Shown here: positions 1 through 8,688 of the stretch, one piece after another | Layout of the letters: every line of letters starts with the position of its first letter | Position numbering within the stretch: position 1 is the stretch's first letter | DNA from: Ligilactobacillus pobuzihii E100301 = KCTC 13174 | GTDB taxonomy: Bacteria; Bacillota; Bacilli; Lactobacillales; Lactobacillaceae | Assembly: GCF_000349725.1 (NCBI RefSeq) | Contig: NZ_KB714697.1 | Location: 170,844-234,843 of the forward strand | Length of the DNA stretch: 64,000 nucleotides | Direction of reading: 5' to 3' | Translations under genes and position numbers: made by a program | The notes under the pieces: model-generated | What the model saw: the letters and a program-made list of their open reading frames with translations, nothing else | Told to the model about the DNA's origin: nothing | Database searches by the model: none

Positions 1-284
1 CTCAGAATTTCAAGGAAGAGCTTGACCAACATGGCGACTTCGATAGTCGTGCCGTAACTTTGGCACATGTTCAACGTGGTGGTCAACCAACTGCTAAGGA
101 CCGCGTCTTTGCGACCCAGTTGGGTGATTATGCTGTGCGATTATTACTTGAGGGTAAAGGTGGCCTAGCTTTAGGTGTTCATAATAACAAGCTTATTGCT
201 ACAGAGATCATTGATACACTTGAAAACCACAAGCATCAAACCGATTTATCGCTCTTAGAGTTAAATGACCGCGTCAGATTTTAA
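1..284 (+). CDS. pfkA: 6-phosphofructokinase, C-terminal part (cut by window edge)
   Basis: The last 93 codons of ATP-dependent 6-phosphofructokinase, which phosphorylates fructose-6-phosphate in glycolysis. The reading frame is open from base 3 to the TAA at 282-284. It carries the family stretch HVQRGGQPTAKDRV followed by LLLEGKGG, typical of the C-terminal substrate and effector region of PfkA. About 225 residues of the usual 320 lie to the left of the window. The next gene, 93 bp downstream, is pyk; a pfkA-pyk operon is the common arrangement in lactobacilli and bacilli. I see no terminator between the two, which fits co-transcription. Confidence 0.93.
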   Translation, partial: QNFKEELDQHGDFDSRAVTLAHVQRGGQPTAKDRVFATQLGDYAVRLLLEGKGGLALGVHNNKLIATEIIDTLENHKHQTDLSLLELNDRVRF

Positions 285-377
285 TTAACTGTAGGTAACA
301 CACTTAATCTTTTGAGTTTCTAACTATTTTTAAGTGATTTTACAATACTTTATTTTCCAAAGGAGAGGTAACTTATA

Positions 378-2138
378 ATGAAAAAGACCAAGATCGTAAG
401 TACACTTGGACCTGCTAGTTCTGATTTAGATACAATCGTTAAATTGATCGAGTCAGGAGCTAATGTTTTCCGTTTTAACTTTTCTCATGGTGACCATGAA
501 GAACAATTAGGCAGAATGAATGTAGTTACAGAGGCCGAGAAGGTCACTGGTAAAATGGTCGGTCGTTTGTTAGATACAAAGGGTGCCGAAATCAGAACTA
601 CAGTTCAAAAAGAAGGAAAGCTTTCATTTGAGATTGGTGACGAAGTGCGGATCTCGATGGATAGTTCTGTCGAGGGTACACATGAAAAAATTGCCGTAAC
701 TTATCCAGGCTTGTATGACGATGTGCATGAAGGCGGCCATGTCTTATTTGATGATGGTTTGATCGATATGCAAATTGAAAAGAAAGACGATGAAAATAGA
801 GAACTTGTATGTAAAGTTCTTAACAACGGTGTTTTAGGCTCTAAGAAGGGTGTTAATGCTCCTGGCGTTTCAATCAATTTACCCGGTATTACAGAAAAAG
901 ATTCCGATGACATTCGTTTTGGTTTAGACCATGAGATCAACTTCATTGCTGCATCTTTTGTGCGTAAACCACAAGATGTTTTGGATATTCGTGAACTATT
1001 AGAAGAAAAACATATGGAACACGTGCAGATCTTCCCTAAGATCGAATCTCAAGAAGGTATCGATAACTTTGATGAAGTTTTGAAAGTTTCTGATGGTTTG
1101 ATGGTTGCTCGTGGTGACATGGGTGTTGAGATCCCAGTTGAAAATGTTCCATTGGTACAAAAGAGCTTGATCAAGAAATGTAATGCTGCTGGCAAACCAG
1201 TTATCACTGCTACACAAATGCTTGATTCAATGCAAGAAAATCCACGACCAACACGTGCTGAAGCTTCTGACGTTGCTAATGCTGTGTTTGATGGTACAGA
1301 TGCAACTATGCTTTCAGGTGAATCTGCTAATGGTGATTATCCCGTAGAGTCAGTTGCTACAATGGCACGCATTGATGTTAAGGCAGAAAATACTTTACGT
1401 CAGCATAAGACTTTCTCTATCAATGACTTTGATAAGACAGATGTTACAGAAGCAGTTGCTCGTTCAGTTGCTGAAACAGCTGGTAATTTGAACATCAAGA
1501 CGATCGTTGCAGCTACTAAATCAGGACATACTGCACGTTTGATCTCAAAATACCGTCCAGATGCAAATATTTTGGCAGTCACATTTGATGAGCGTACACG
1601 TCGTGGTTTGTCAGTTAACTGGGGTGTACATCCTGTTTTAGCTGATACACCAGCTTCGACTGATGAAATGTTCGCTTTAGCTACCGAAAAGGCAAAGGCA
1701 GAAGGTTTTGCTAAAGAGGGCGATTTGATCTTGATCACTGCAGGTGTTCCCGTTGGTGAAAAAGGGACAACTAATGTGATGAAGATTCAATTGATTGGCT
1801 CAAAGATCGTTGCAGGTCAAGGTGTTGGTGATGAAACAGTTATTGGAAAATCTGTAATTGCTAACTCAGCTCAAGAAGCAATCGACAAATCAGTTGAAGG
1901 TTGTGTACTTGTTACAAAGAATACTGATAAAGACTATCTTCCAGCTATCGAAAAGGCTTCAGCACTAGTTGTTGAAAATGGTGGCTTGACTTCACACGCT
2001 GCTGTGGTTGGTATTTCCATGGGTATTCCTGTGATTGTCGGTGCTACTGAAGCTACCGAAGCAATTTCGGAAGGTGAAGTTATTACCGTTGATTCACGTC
2101 GCGGTATTGTTTACCATGGCGCTTCTAACGCATTGTAA
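378..2138 (+). CDS. pyk: Pyruvate kinase with C-terminal PEP-utilizer-like domain
   Basis: Converts phosphoenolpyruvate and ADP to pyruvate and ATP, the last step of glycolysis. The 586-residue protein starts with KKTKIVSTLGPAS, has the substrate-site segment RFNFSHG near residue 35, the catalytic-lysine signature FPKIES near residue 220, and ARGDMGVEIP near 250. Residues about 500-586 form the extra domain found in Bacillus and Lactobacillus enzymes, with GGLTSHAAV resembling the phosphohistidine loop of PEP synthase and enzyme I. An AAAGGAGAGG ribosome-binding site precedes the ATG. It follows pfkA and ends at a strong terminator. Confidence 0.97.
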   Translation: MKKTKIVSTLGPASSDLDTIVKLIESGANVFRFNFSHGDHEEQLGRMNVVTEAEKVTGKMVGRLLDTKGAEIRTTVQKEGKLSFEIGDEVRISMDSSVEGTHEKIAVTYPGLYDDVHEGGHVLFDDGLIDMQIEKKDDENRELVCKVLNNGVLGSKKGVNAPGVSINLPGITEKDSDDIRFGLDHEINFIAASFVRKPQDVLDIRELLEEKHMEHVQIFPKIESQEGIDNFDEVLKVSDGLMVARGDMGVEIPVENVPLVQKSLIKKCNAAGKPVITATQMLDSMQENPRPTRAEASDVANAVFDGTDATMLSGESANGDYPVESVATMARIDVKAENTLRQHKTFSINDFDKTDVTEAVARSVAETAGNLNIKTIVAATKSGHTARLISKYRPDANILAVTFDERTRRGLSVNWGVHPVLADTPASTDEMFALATEKAKAEGFAKEGDLILITAGVPVGEKGTTNVMKIQLIGSKIVAGQGVGDETVIGKSVIANSAQEAIDKSVEGCVLVTKNTDKDYLPAIEKASALVVENGGLTSHAAVVGISMGIPVIVGATEATEAISEGEVITVDSRRGIVYHGASNAL

Positions 2139-2170
2139 TATAAAAATATAATAACCATAGTTATTTATGG

Positions 2171-2209
2171 AACAACTCAAAGCTTTTGGGCTTTGAGTTG
2201 TTTTTTCTT
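2171..2209 (+). terminator. Rho-independent terminator after pyk
   Basis: A perfect 13-bp stem, AACAACTCAAAGC paired with GCTTTGAGTTGTT, with a six-base loop, followed by a T-run. It closes the pfkA-pyk unit. Confidence 0.93.
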
Positions 2210-2331
2210 TTGAACTACTTTTGCCATAAAACATGTATCTATGATGCGATAAAATAAAGTCTAATTAGCTTTTTAAGCATTTATCCGTTACAATGTTTAA
2301 GAGAAGTTTTAAAGTTAGGATGGATATTTTA

Positions 2332-2790
2332 ATGGAGAGTTGGTTATTTTTATTATTGGTTTTGGCAATAGCATTATTTGGTAAAAATATGTCATTGATC
2401 ATAGCAGCGGTGACAGTGATGGTCATTAAGGCGTTACCTTTTGCAACTAAGTGGCTTCCGACGATTCAAAGTAAAGGGATCAACTGGGGAGTTACCATAA
2501 TTTCAATAGCGATTTTAGTTCCGATTGCGACAGGTGAAATTAAATTTAGAGACCTAGTGAGCGTTTTTAAATCTCCGGCTGGTTGGATCGCAATTGCCTG
2601 CGGTGTCGCTGTTGCTGTGCTTTCACGCTATGGAGTTGACCAACTTTCAGCTTCACCGCAAGTCACAGTTGCTTTAGTTTTTGGAACGATTTGCGGGGTG
2701 GTTTTCTTACGTGGGGTAGCTGCTGGACCGGTTATTGCTAGTGGGATGACCTATTGCATCGTTTCGTTACTGGGTTTGAGTTTTAAATAA
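2332..2790 (+). CDS. UPF0756 (DUF441) family membrane protein
   Basis: A 152-residue integral membrane protein with about four to five hydrophobic segments, starting [19 protein letters not shown]. The glycine- and serine-rich C-terminal half (GICGVV-like and GPVIASGM stretches) resembles the YtwI/UPF0756 family, whose function is unknown. An ATG at 2293 is in frame, but the ATG at 2332 is preceded by AGGATGG at good spacing and matches the usual family length, so I choose it. It lies 15 bp upstream of the cvfB-like gene and probably shares its transcript. Confidence 0.8.
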   Translation: MESWLFLLLVLAIALFGKNMSLIIAAVTVMVIKALPFATKWLPTIQSKGINWGVTIISIAILVPIATGEIKFRDLVSVFKSPAGWIAIACGVAVAVLSRYGVDQLSASPQVTVALVFGTICGVVFLRGVAAGPVIASGMTYCIVSLLGLSFK

Positions 2791-2805
2791 AGGGAAGAAG
2801 TCAAT

Positions 2806-3666
2806 ATGAAAAAAGATATTCTTGGAAGAATCGTGACTGCAGTTGTCACAGATGAGAATGAGAGAAGTATTTATTCTCAAATTGAAGGGGAAACATTCAA
2901 AACCCCAAAATCTGAATTAAAAAAATTGCCTAAAATTGGTAGTAAGTTGACCGGGTTTGCCTATGAGAACGAAAACCATCATTTGCAATTGACTAAAAAT
3001 ACGCCTAAAACAGGTATCGGTCGTTATGCATGGGGGCCTGTTGTATCCGTCCAACGTGACTTAGGAGTTTTTGTTGACATTGGTCTTCCCAATAAAGATA
3101 TAGTTGTTTCTTTAGATGATCTACCTGAACAACATGAGATCTGGCCTAAAAAAGATGATAAGTTAATGGTAGGTTTAAAAGTGGATAAAAAAGGGCGCCT
3201 TTGGGGTGATCTAGCAACAGAAACAATGTTTCAAGGAATTAGTCAAAAGGCAGATTCTTCAATGAAAAATCAAAATGTGAAGTGTGTGGCTTACCGTTTG
3301 AAAAAGGTAGGGACCAGGGTTATAACTAAAGACTATTGTTTAGGTTTTATCCACCCTTCGCAACGAGAAGAAGAGCCACGGCTGGGTGAAGTGCTTGATG
3401 CTAGGGTGATCGGTATTCGTGATGATGGAACCCTTAATTTGTCATTGAAGCCGCGTGCTTATGAGGTAATTGGTGATGATGCGCAAATGATCCTGGCTGC
3501 TTTACAACACTCAAGTGGTGTGTTGGACTTTTCTGATAAAAGTAGTCCCGACGATATCAAAGAGTATTTTGGGATCAGTAAAGGACAATTCAAGCGTGCT
3601 TTGGGTCACTTACTCAAGGCTGGGGCAGCTAGACAAGAAAATGGTAAGATTTACTTAAACGAATAA
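2806..3666 (+). CDS. cvfB: CvfB/YitL-type S1 RNA-binding protein
   Basis: A 286-residue protein with several S1-like beta-barrel modules and a C-terminal winged helix (about residues 240-286, ending RQENGKIYLNE). This is the architecture of CvfB, an RNA-binding protein that affects virulence and gene expression in staphylococci. One S1-like stretch (GPVVSVQRDLGVFVDIGLPNK) lies near residue 75, and another (LGEVLDARVIGIRDDGTLNLSL) near 195. The start has a GGGAAG ribosome-binding site. Its stop codon overlaps an upstream in-frame ATG of the following Fur gene, so the two are translationally adjacent. Confidence 0.82.
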   Translation: MKKDILGRIVTAVVTDENERSIYSQIEGETFKTPKSELKKLPKIGSKLTGFAYENENHHLQLTKNTPKTGIGRYAWGPVVSVQRDLGVFVDIGLPNKDIVVSLDDLPEQHEIWPKKDDKLMVGLKVDKKGRLWGDLATETMFQGISQKADSSMKNQNVKCVAYRLKKVGTRVITKDYCLGFIHPSQREEEPRLGEVLDARVIGIRDDGTLNLSLKPRAYEVIGDDAQMILAALQHSSGVLDFSDKSSPDDIKEYFGISKGQFKRALGHLLKAGAARQENGKIYLNE

Positions 3667-3686
3667 TGTCAAAGGGAGGCAGTGTA

Positions 3687-4160
3687 ATGGATACAAAACA
3701 TGAAATGTCAAAAATTCAAAATTGTATGCATAACGCAGGCTTTAAGTTGACCCCTCAGCGTCAAGCAATCGTTAAAGTTTTGCTTGAACATCACCAAGAA
3801 CATTTATCTGCTGAAGAAATATATATTGAGTTACTACGAGCTTCTTTTTCTTTCGGCTTAGCAACTGTTTATCGTACATTAGACATTTTAACCGATTTAA
3901 ACTTGTTGACCCGTGTTTCTTTTGAAGATGGAGTGGCTAGGTATGATTTACGAACAGAGGATAAAAATCACTTTCACCATCATCTGGTTTGTACTAGATG
4001 TGGTAAAACTGTCGAGATCCATGAGGATTTGTTGAGTGATGTCGAGCAATTAGTTTTACGAAATTATCATTTTAAAGTATCAGATCACCGTCTTACTTTT
4101 TTAGGTTTATGTCAAGATTGTCAGAATAAGCAGTTGTTGGGAGATGACCATCATCAATGA
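3687..4160 (+). CDS. Fur-family metalloregulator (Fur, PerR or Zur type)
   Basis: A 157-residue DNA-binding regulator. The N-terminal winged helix includes FKLTPQRQAIVKVL (residues 19-32) and ATVYRTLDIL. The C-terminal half has the HHHL metal ligand segment (97-100) and two CxxC pairs, C102/C105 and C142/C145, which form the structural zinc site. Sequence alone does not separate Fur, PerR and Zur. An ATG at 3666 is in frame, but AAAGGGAGG sits just before the ATG at 3687, so I take that start. It overlaps xerD by 17 bp. No peroxide or metal-uptake gene lies beside it. Confidence 0.87.
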   Translation: MDTKHEMSKIQNCMHNAGFKLTPQRQAIVKVLLEHHQEHLSAEEIYIELLRASFSFGLATVYRTLDILTDLNLLTRVSFEDGVARYDLRTEDKNHFHHHLVCTRCGKTVEIHEDLLSDVEQLVLRNYHFKVSDHRLTFLGLCQDCQNKQLLGDDHHQ

Positions 4161-5040
4161 ACTCGTAGTCAATTATTTGCATTTTTTAACCGTTGAACGT
4201 GGTTTATCCGCTAACACAGTAACCAGCTATCGTAATGATTTAGATCAGTTTGTAAAATACTTAAAAAAGCAAAATTTCGATAAATTTTCGGAAGTCACAC
4301 GTCAGGATATTACAGCATATTTGCAAGAAGAAACTGCACGAAAAAAGGCAAATTCATCTATCGTTCGGAGTGTAACAAGCTTAAGACGCTTTTTTTCATA
4401 CTTGATACATGAAAAAAAAATCACCACTGATCCGATGAATTTAATCGATACTCCAAAACAAGAGAAACACTTACCAGAAGTTCTTTCACGACATGAAGTC
4501 GAACAATTATTGGAAACTCCAAATGTTGGGGAACCATTAGGTCTGAGGGATCGTGCAATCTTGGAGTTAATGTATGCGACTGGATTAAGGGTCAGTGAGG
4601 TCATTAATTTAAAATTAGCTGACCTTCATTTACCGGTAGGTTTGCTTAAGACGATCGGGAAAGGACAAAAAGAACGGATCGTTCCGATTGGCGACACGGC
4701 CGCTTATTGGATCGATGAATATTTAGAACACGGGCGAGTTAAACTATTAAAAGAAAAACGTTCCGATTTTTTGTTTTTAAATTTTCATGGTAATCAACTA
4801 ACACGCCAAGGTATCTGGAAAAACCTTAAGATTCAGGTGCAAAAAGCAGGGATCACTAAAAATATTACGCCACATACTTTACGTCATTCATTTGCAACGC
4901 ATATCCTAGAAAATGGTGCAGATCTGAGGATCGTACAAGAATTACTGGGGCATGCAGATATCTCAACTACACAAATTTATACCCATTTATCTAAACGTAG
5001 ATTAAGTGAAATTTATGATAAAACACATCCTCGTGCGTAA
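4144..5040 (+). CDS. xerD: Site-specific tyrosine recombinase XerD
   Basis: Partner of XerC in resolving chromosome dimers at dif. The 298-residue protein has an N-terminal SAM-like core-binding domain (about 1-95) and a catalytic domain with all expected residues: R149 (ATGLRVSE), K173, H244 and R247 (PHTLRHSF), H270 (LLGH) and the nucleophile Y279 (TTQIYTH). It overlaps the 3' end of the Fur gene by 17 bp. The only upstream purine stretch, TTGGGAG, is very close to the ATG, so initiation may depend on the overlapping gene. The XerC partner is at 31055. Confidence 0.94.
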   Translation: MTIINELVVNYLHFLTVERGLSANTVTSYRNDLDQFVKYLKKQNFDKFSEVTRQDITAYLQEETARKKANSSIVRSVTSLRRFFSYLIHEKKITTDPMNLIDTPKQEKHLPEVLSRHEVEQLLETPNVGEPLGLRDRAILELMYATGLRVSEVINLKLADLHLPVGLLKTIGKGQKERIVPIGDTAAYWIDEYLEHGRVKLLKEKRSDFLFLNFHGNQLTRQGIWKNLKIQVQKAGITKNITPHTLRHSFATHILENGADLRIVQELLGHADISTTQIYTHLSKRRLSEIYDKTHPRA

Positions 5041-5100
5041 AAGATCCATGTATAAAGATTTAGGCTTTTTATAGATAAATTTTTCGAAATTTGTTTTACA

Positions 5101-5129
5101 ACTTTAATTGTGATATTGTTGCATATAAT
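5101..5129 (+). promoter_or_regulatory. Likely promoter for the ribT-scpAB-rluB group
   Basis: A consensus TATAAT at 5124-5129 lies 22 bp before the ribT start, in a 111-bp AT-rich gap after xerD. The -35 hexamer at the ideal 17-bp spacing is a poor ACTTTA, while a better TTTACA at 5095 is 23 bp away, so the -35 assignment is uncertain. Confidence 0.45.
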
Positions 5130-5151
5130 GCTAGAACCACGGGGGAGTTAA

Positions 5152-5514
5152 ATGCTTTATAAATATAAAAATGACTATAAAAAAATTGCAATGGGGTTAC
5201 TGTCTTTTATTCCCAATTTAAAAGAAGTTTCACGACTTTTAACAGAGATCGAATGGTATGAAGCCCAAGATGACCGTTGCTTGTTTTTATGGAAAAACGA
5301 TGATGGAGATTTTTGTGGAATTATTGGAGCAGAGATCGATGATGCGATCGTAATGGTTCGTCATGTTGCCGTTTCACCACAATATCGTAAGGAAGGCGTT
5401 TCTTTTGAGATGTTTACCTCCCTTGCTCAACGTTATCCTGATCATAAAATGATGGGTAGCTTTGAAGTAGCTCCATTGCTAACTAAGTGGGAAAAAAACC
5501 ATGGACAAGAATAA
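5152..5514 (+). CDS. ribT: RibT-type GNAT acetyltransferase
   Basis: A 120-residue Gcn5-related N-acetyltransferase of the RibT family. In Bacillus subtilis RibT is linked to the riboflavin operon; here it heads the scpA-scpB cluster, a common position in Lactobacillales where no rib genes accompany it. The acetyl-CoA-binding segment is HVAVSPQYRKEG (71-82). The start is well supported by GGGGGAG seven bases upstream. Its stop is 10 bp before the chosen scpA start. The substrate is unknown. Confidence 0.8.
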   Translation: MLYKYKNDYKKIAMGLLSFIPNLKEVSRLLTEIEWYEAQDDRCLFLWKNDDGDFCGIIGAEIDDAIVMVRHVAVSPQYRKEGVSFEMFTSLAQRYPDHKMMGSFEVAPLLTKWEKNHGQE

Positions 5515-5524
5515 GGGAACACAA

Positions 5525-6304
5525 ATGCATACTTTTGATGATTTAACTTTTAAAATTGATAATTTTGAAGGCCCACTTGATTTGTTATTGCATTTAATAA
5601 AGAAAAATGAAATGGATATCTATGATATTCCAATGACTAAAATAACTTCTCAGTATATTGACTATCTCCATCGAATGAAAAAAATGGAGTTAGATATCGC
5701 TGGGGAGTATTTTGTTACGGCTGCAATGTTGTTGAATATCAAAAGTCGCATGCTTTTACCTACACAGCAGACTGGAGACAATTCAGATGAAACTACGGAA
5801 GATTTAGACGAAGATCCCCGTGATTCCTTAGTACAACAATTATTAACGCATCAATTATATCAAAAAGCTGCTGAACAATTGCAGAGCAAATTTGCTGAAC
5901 GTTCACAACACTTTGAGCGAGAACCAGCGTTAGTACCTGCTGAAGCACAGCTAGGTAAATTAGTTGCCGATACAATGGATGTTTCTCAGTTAGAAAAAGC
6001 GTTTAAAAAAGTTTTGCTACGGCAAAAAAAACAAGCACCGATTCAAAGAAGTGTTACAAATGATAAGTATACTATTAAAGAAGAAATGACTCGTTTAGAA
6101 CAAAAAGTTAACGGAGCACAAGGGCCTGTACAGTTTGATTCACTATTTTCAGCTGAATTTGAAATCGAGTTATACGTAACAACCTTTGTGGCTTTGTTGG
6201 AATTGGTGAAAAAGGGACACATCAAAATGTTTCAGTCCGATAATTTTAAAAAAATTGAAATGATAAGTGGTGATAAGGATGCTTTCAAATCAAGCAAAAA
6301 TTGA
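5525..6304 (+). CDS. scpA: Segregation and condensation protein A
   Basis: The kleisin subunit of the Smc-ScpA-ScpB condensin. The 259-residue protein carries the N-terminal family hallmark FEGPLDLLLHLIKKNEMDIYD, a middle acidic linker, and a C-terminal winged-helix part (FDSLF...VTTFVALLELVKKGHIKMFQ). An ATG at 5501 overlaps ribT and is in frame, but AAGGGA sits six bases before the ATG at 5525, and homologues start close to the FEGPLDLLL motif, so I use 5525. It overlaps scpB by 26 bp, as is typical for this pair. Confidence 0.93.
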   Translation: MHTFDDLTFKIDNFEGPLDLLLHLIKKNEMDIYDIPMTKITSQYIDYLHRMKKMELDIAGEYFVTAAMLLNIKSRMLLPTQQTGDNSDETTEDLDEDPRDSLVQQLLTHQLYQKAAEQLQSKFAERSQHFEREPALVPAEAQLGKLVADTMDVSQLEKAFKKVLLRQKKQAPIQRSVTNDKYTIKEEMTRLEQKVNGAQGPVQFDSLFSAEFEIELYVTTFVALLELVKKGHIKMFQSDNFKKIEMISGDKDAFKSSKN

Positions 6305-6890
6305 AAGCTTGGTTTTTATTAGCGGTAACGACGGGATCACTGTGACAGACCTTGCTCAATTATGTGGCATTATGAAGCCTGCTGTTATAGCACAATTAAA
6401 ACAATTGCAAAAAAAGTATAGCAGTGATAAGTCTTGTAGTTTTGAGCTGATGCAGACTGGCGATCATTTTAAGCTGACGACGAAAAAGGCTTTTGCTTCG
6501 TTAGTTAAAAATTACTTTGAATCACCAACGATGACCACTTTATCAGCTCAAGCATTAGAAACTTTGGCAATTATTGCATATCGTCAACCGATAACTCGGA
6601 TCGAGATCGATGAAATACGCGGAGTCCAATCTAGTGGAATGTTACAGAAATTAACGGCATTTGATTTAGTTTCTGAACAAGGCAGGTCAAACGCGCCTGG
6701 TAGGCCGATCTTGTACCAAACAACAGAAGAATTCTTGAATTATTTTGGGTTAACAAGTATAGAACAACTTCCCACAATAAACCAAGATCAACAAAAAGAA
6801 CCAGGATTTGGTGCTGACAGTTTAATGGGTTTATTCGAAAAAGCTGTTGCAACTGATGAGGGGCAAAAAAAGGAAGAAAATAATGAGTGA
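6279..6890 (+). CDS. scpB: Segregation and condensation protein B
   Basis: Kleisin-interacting winged-helix partner of ScpA in the Smc complex. The 203-residue protein begins MLSNQAKIESLVFISG and contains the signature LSAQALETLAIIAYRQPITRIEIDEIRG near residue 90, then GRPILYQTTEEFLNYFGL. GTG codons at 6267 and 6270 are also in frame; I take the ATG at 6279, with a weak AGTGGTG upstream. The 26-bp overlap with scpA suggests translational coupling. Only eight bases overlap with rluB downstream. Confidence 0.92.
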   Translation: MLSNQAKIESLVFISGNDGITVTDLAQLCGIMKPAVIAQLKQLQKKYSSDKSCSFELMQTGDHFKLTTKKAFASLVKNYFESPTMTTLSAQALETLAIIAYRQPITRIEIDEIRGVQSSGMLQKLTAFDLVSEQGRSNAPGRPILYQTTEEFLNYFGLTSIEQLPTINQDQQKEPGFGADSLMGLFEKAVATDEGQKKEENNE

Positions 6891-7614
6891 AAGATTACAA
6901 AAAATGATGGCTAATTTTGGTGTTGCTTCCAGACGAGCTAGTGAGAAAATGATCACCGCCGGAAGAGTCCGTGTTAATGGAAAGAAAGTCACAGAATTAG
7001 GCGTAAAAGTTAATGGCGAAGACGCGGTTGAAGTCGATGGTCATTTATTAACACAAAGTGATTCGAAAGTCTATTTTATATTGTATAAGCCTCGTGGGGT
7101 AATTTCAGCGGTTAAAGATGACAAGAATAGAAAGGTCGTCACTGACTATTTTACGGATGTTTCGCAAAGGATCTATCCTGTCGGCCGTTTGGATTATGAC
7201 ACATCTGGTTTAGTTTTAATGACAAATGACGGGCAACTAGCAAATAAGCTAATGCATCCTAAATATCATGTGAATAAGACATATGTGGCAAAGGTTAAAG
7301 GTATCCCTGAAAACAAAGAACTTGAACAATTGCGTCATGGTGTTCAATTAGATAAAAAACACAAAAGTTCACCTGCCAAAGCTAAAGTACTCTCGATCGA
7401 CAAGAAAAAAGAAACTGCCATAGTTTCGTTAACTATTCATGAAGGCCGTTATCATCAAGTAAAAAAAATGCTAGAAGGGGTGGGACATCCAGTTCAAAAA
7501 TTAAAGCGAGAAACTTATGGATTTTTGAATTTAGATGGTTTAACTTCAGGTGATTTTCGTGAATTAACAAATCAAGAGATCGCTGCTTTGAAAAAAATGG
7601 TGGAAAAAAGTTAA
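6883..7614 (+). CDS. rluB: Ribosomal large-subunit pseudouridine synthase B
   Basis: Makes pseudouridine in 23S rRNA. The 243-residue protein has an N-terminal S4 domain (MSERLQKMMANFGVASRRASEKMI, first 60 residues) and the catalytic segment YPVGRLDYDTSGLVLMTNDG, in which the aspartate of GRLDYDTSG is the nucleophile, then HEGRYHQVKKM. The frame is open from 6847, but AAAAGGAAG just before the ATG at 6883 and the S4-domain boundary fix the start. It is encoded next to scpB, as in B. subtilis and most Lactobacillales. Confidence 0.93.
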   Translation: MSERLQKMMANFGVASRRASEKMITAGRVRVNGKKVTELGVKVNGEDAVEVDGHLLTQSDSKVYFILYKPRGVISAVKDDKNRKVVTDYFTDVSQRIYPVGRLDYDTSGLVLMTNDGQLANKLMHPKYHVNKTYVAKVKGIPENKELEQLRHGVQLDKKHKSSPAKAKVLSIDKKKETAIVSLTIHEGRYHQVKKMLEGVGHPVQKLKRETYGFLNLDGLTSGDFRELTNQEIAALKKMVEKS

Positions 7615-7618
7615 TAAT

Positions 7619-7632
7619 AATAGTTAACTATT
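7619..7632. repeat. 14-bp perfect palindrome before ypbB-like gene
   Basis: AATAGTTAACTATT is its own reverse complement and abuts the GGGGG ribosome-binding site of the next gene. It could be an operator or chance in AT-rich DNA. Confidence 0.4.
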
Positions 7633-7644
7633 GGGGGCTTTAGC

Positions 7645-8688
7645 ATGACAGAAATCAAAGCCGAAAACTGGCTGCTGTTTTTTTCTGCAGAGCAAGCAAG
7701 ACGTCCTGCAGTAATTCGACAAATTTTGACAAAAAGGTTGTCAAATTCAGCATTATTTTGGGGTATGCGTTACCAGATCCTAGACTATATCAACGTTTAT
7801 CCGCAATTAGATACTCAATATTATGACTATCAGATAGATTTTTTATGCCAACAAAAAAAATTAAAACGCAACAAGGACGGTTTAGTATCTTTAACTCAAC
7901 TAGGTATCGCCAATAAGAACAAACTTAAAGAAAATCGACAGCTTGCTTGCCCTCAACTCTTTAGTATTTATCGCGTTTCTGATTTAGTGTGGATGATTCG
8001 ATTGCTGATTCAAGTTGCTTCAGAAGCTAGCTGGGAAAACAAACGATATTATGTTGCAGTTGATAACTTTGAATGCCAGATGGTTGTTAAAAGATGGTTG
8101 AAAAAGTATGGCATGCATGCTTTGCAAGATAGTCTTTTACATGATTTAACTGAATTTTTAGGCAATGAAGATCAATTGGATGCTTGGATTTTTTGTGCTC
8201 AGTTTATCGGGCACAATACGATTCCCCTTACAGTTCAACAAATATCAACTCTAACTGGGTTAACGCTGACTGAGATCGAAGTTGTTTCATTAGATCTAAC
8301 TAGTCGCTTTGCTTTACACATAGTAGAAAGTAGATCGACCTTGACTAGTATTATTCAACATTTTAGAAGCCAGAATTCGTTGTATGAGAAAAGCAATGCT
8401 GCTTTAGCATTAGTTAAGCAGGGAAATAAGATCATAGATATCGCACAGCAAAAAAGATTAAAAGAAAGTACTATACGCGAACATATTTTAAATGCTGCTA
8501 TCTTTAACATCGATTTTCCGTTCTTCTTATTTTTAAATGCAGAAGAGGAGAACCGATTGTTACAGCTGTTGCCTGATGATATCGATAAATGGCAGTACAA
8601 AATGGTTGAATCAGAACAAGAGGAATTGTCATTTTTCAAATATAGGTTATTTGCTATCAAGAGGAGTCGGGAAACACTTGAATATTGA
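7645..8688 (+). CDS. YpbB-like helix-turn-helix protein
   Basis: A 347-residue protein encoded directly before recQ, the position of ypbB in Bacillus subtilis. The C-terminal part (about residues 250-290, SNAALALVKQGNKIIDIAQQ then LKESTIREHI) looks like the helix-turn-helix module often attached to or paired with RecQ helicases. The N-terminal 240 residues match no domain I can name. A GGGGG ribosome-binding site precedes the ATG. The stop lies inside or just before the recQ start, which suggests coupling. The function is not known; a DNA-binding accessory of RecQ is an inference. Confidence 0.7.
   Translation: MTEIKAENWLLFFSAEQARRPAVIRQILTKRLSNSALFWGMRYQILDYINVYPQLDTQYYDYQIDFLCQQKKLKRNKDGLVSLTQLGIANKNKLKENRQLACPQLFSIYRVSDLVWMIRLLIQVASEASWENKRYYVAVDNFECQMVVKRWLKKYGMHALQDSLLHDLTEFLGNEDQLDAWIFCAQFIGHNTIPLTVQQISTLTGLTLTEIEVVSLDLTSRFALHIVESRSTLTSIIQHFRSQNSLYEKSNAALALVKQGNKIIDIAQQKRLKESTIREHILNAAIFNIDFPFFLFLNAEEENRLLQLLPDDIDKWQYKMVESEQEELSFFKYRLFAIKRSRETLEY

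Noticed and set aside
312-346. TTGAGT and TACAAT between pfkA and pyk
   Set aside because: The spacing is 23 bp; co-transcription with pfkA is more likely.
701-1738. Three minus-strand frames inside pyk
   Set aside because: They mirror a highly conserved coding gene and show no start signals; antisense shadows.
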